Program-made: the position numbers and the translations under genes | Origin: Lachnospiraceae bacterium | GTDB lineage: Bacteria > Bacillota > Clostridia > Lachnospirales > Lachnospiraceae | Reading direction: 5' to 3' | Length of the DNA: 64,000 nucleotides | NCBI GenBank assembly: GCA_024691305.1 | Contig: JAILNS010000005.1 | Location: 124,001 to 188,000 of the forward strand | The notes under the pieces: generated by a model | The model's database searches: none | What the model saw: only the letters and a program-made list of their open reading frames with translations | What the model was told of the DNA's origin: nothing | Shown here: positions 63,695 to 64,000 of the stretch, in pieces | How the letters are laid out: each line of letters begins with the position of its first letter | How positions within the stretch are numbered: the stretch's first letter is position 1

Positions 63695-64000
63695 TTAAAA
63701 ATTAAAATACAAAAATGTACTTACCTGGTTAAGTGATATGAAGCACCATGAAAATACCGCTCCCATGAGTATGGCATCTCTTATGGGATGGTCGTTTTTG
63801 TAAGCGATCTCGTGAGAATTCGGCTTAACGATAATGATAAAGCTTATAATGAGCATGAGTAACGAGCATCCAAGATAAACAATGTTAAGTGCCTTATCCG
63901 ATATCATGCCTGCGGCTTCTTTTAAAATATAAAATTCCGGAGCCTTTAAATAGCTTAATATCTCAAATAACTTACCGTTCCAGTTAAATACAAATATCGA
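63695..64000 (-). CDS. C-terminal part of an MBOAT-family acyltransferase (cut by window edge)
   Basis: The frame is open to the right edge, with no stop upstream of the first internal ATG at 63907. The visible ~101 residues contain a helix (ALNIVYLGCSLLMLIISF), a polar turn and the ending GAVFSWCFISLNQVSTFLYFNF, spread, which resembles the C-terminus of MBOAT proteins such as DltB and AlgI. MBOATs transfer acyl groups across the membrane. The next gene, 41 bases away, encodes an SGNH-like partner. The catalytic His is outside the window. Confidence 0.6.
   Translation of the reverse strand, partial: SIFVFNWNGKLFEILSYLKAPEFYILKEAAGMISDKALNIVYLGCSLLMLIISFIIIVKPNSHEIAYKNDHPIRDAILMGAVFSWCFISLNQVSTFLYFNF

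Overview
The window is a gene-dense stretch of a low-to-mid GC Firmicutes chromosome, most probably an anaerobic, flagellated member of the Lachnospiraceae (Clostridia). The evidence is the gene families: a standalone small glycyl-radical cofactor (GrcA), a DUF6240-type protein beside flagellin and FliS, DegV, AGCS symporter, ThiT under a TPP riboswitch, Pgi, PfkB and class II Fba. Shine-Dalgarno sequences are strong (AGGAGG) and many genes overlap by a few bases. The rqcP-divIC-tilS-hpt-ftsH segment matches the Bacillus/Clostridium order but lacks the sporulation genes (yabP, yabQ, spoIIE) that normally interrupt it, which suggests a lineage that does not sporulate. The genus (Butyrivibrio-like or a relative) cannot be fixed from sequence reading alone. 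I see no insertion sequences, phage genes, rRNA or CRISPR arrays.

Layout. 1-9651 (minus): a ten-gene, overlapping operon for a large Mrp/Mbh-type cation/proton antiporter: MrpE, MrpF, MrpG, a free-standing DUF4040/MbhD protein, an MbhE-MnhB fusion, MrpC and four NuoL/M/N-like antiporter subunits, with no hydrogenase or NADH-module genes in view. 9823-12990 (plus): a divergent hybrid sensor kinase with receiver and HPt domains. 12997-18095: thioredoxin, rhomboid protease, a 54-aa small ORF, a two-receiver response regulator, a PHP phosphatase, GrcA, an anchored acidic protein and DegV.

18096-25577 (minus): a motility-associated block with FliS, flagellin, a 1016-aa DUF6240-like protein whose C-terminus resembles the FliK hook-length domain, a papain/C39-like putative cysteine protease and a beta-helix lipoprotein. 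The flagellin leader carries CsrA-like sites and a sigma-D-like promoter precedes the DUF6240 gene. 25692-31593: cyclophilin, AGCS amino-acid symporter, a HAD-remnant/GNAT fusion, Fba, an unknown protein and a lipid kinase. 31587-37529: ProS, an O-antigen-ligase-like membrane protein, TrmO and a GH13 alpha-glucan hydrolase.

37769-42630 (minus): FtsH, Hpt, TilS, DivIC, RqcP and HU. 42793-48806: a PEGA lipoprotein with a Ser/Thr repeat tail, CCA-adding enzyme, HD phosphohydrolase, an esterase, a tRNA-Pro(CGG) without encoded CCA, and a zinc-ribbon membrane protein. 48845-54706: Tex, an M20 peptidase, two small polytopic membrane proteins (one DUF5058-like) that look like a two-component carrier partnered with the peptidase, and a short HTH protein. 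54732-58165: a ketopantoate-reductase-like enzyme, a PfkB sugar kinase, a histidine phosphatase, and the TPP riboswitch with ThiT. 58146-64000 (minus): DUF6056-like membrane protein, GtrA, a voltage-gated-type K+ channel with no canonical start codon for its real N-terminus, Pgi, and an SGNH-like protein downstream of a truncated MBOAT acyltransferase at the window edge.

Most genes are housekeeping or widespread. The parts most worth following are the four-antiporter Mrp complex, the DUF6240/cysteine-protease motility block, the DUF5058 pair with the M20 peptidase, the K+ channel start, and the SGNH/MBOAT pair. All functional statements are from reading sequence motifs; no database search was run.
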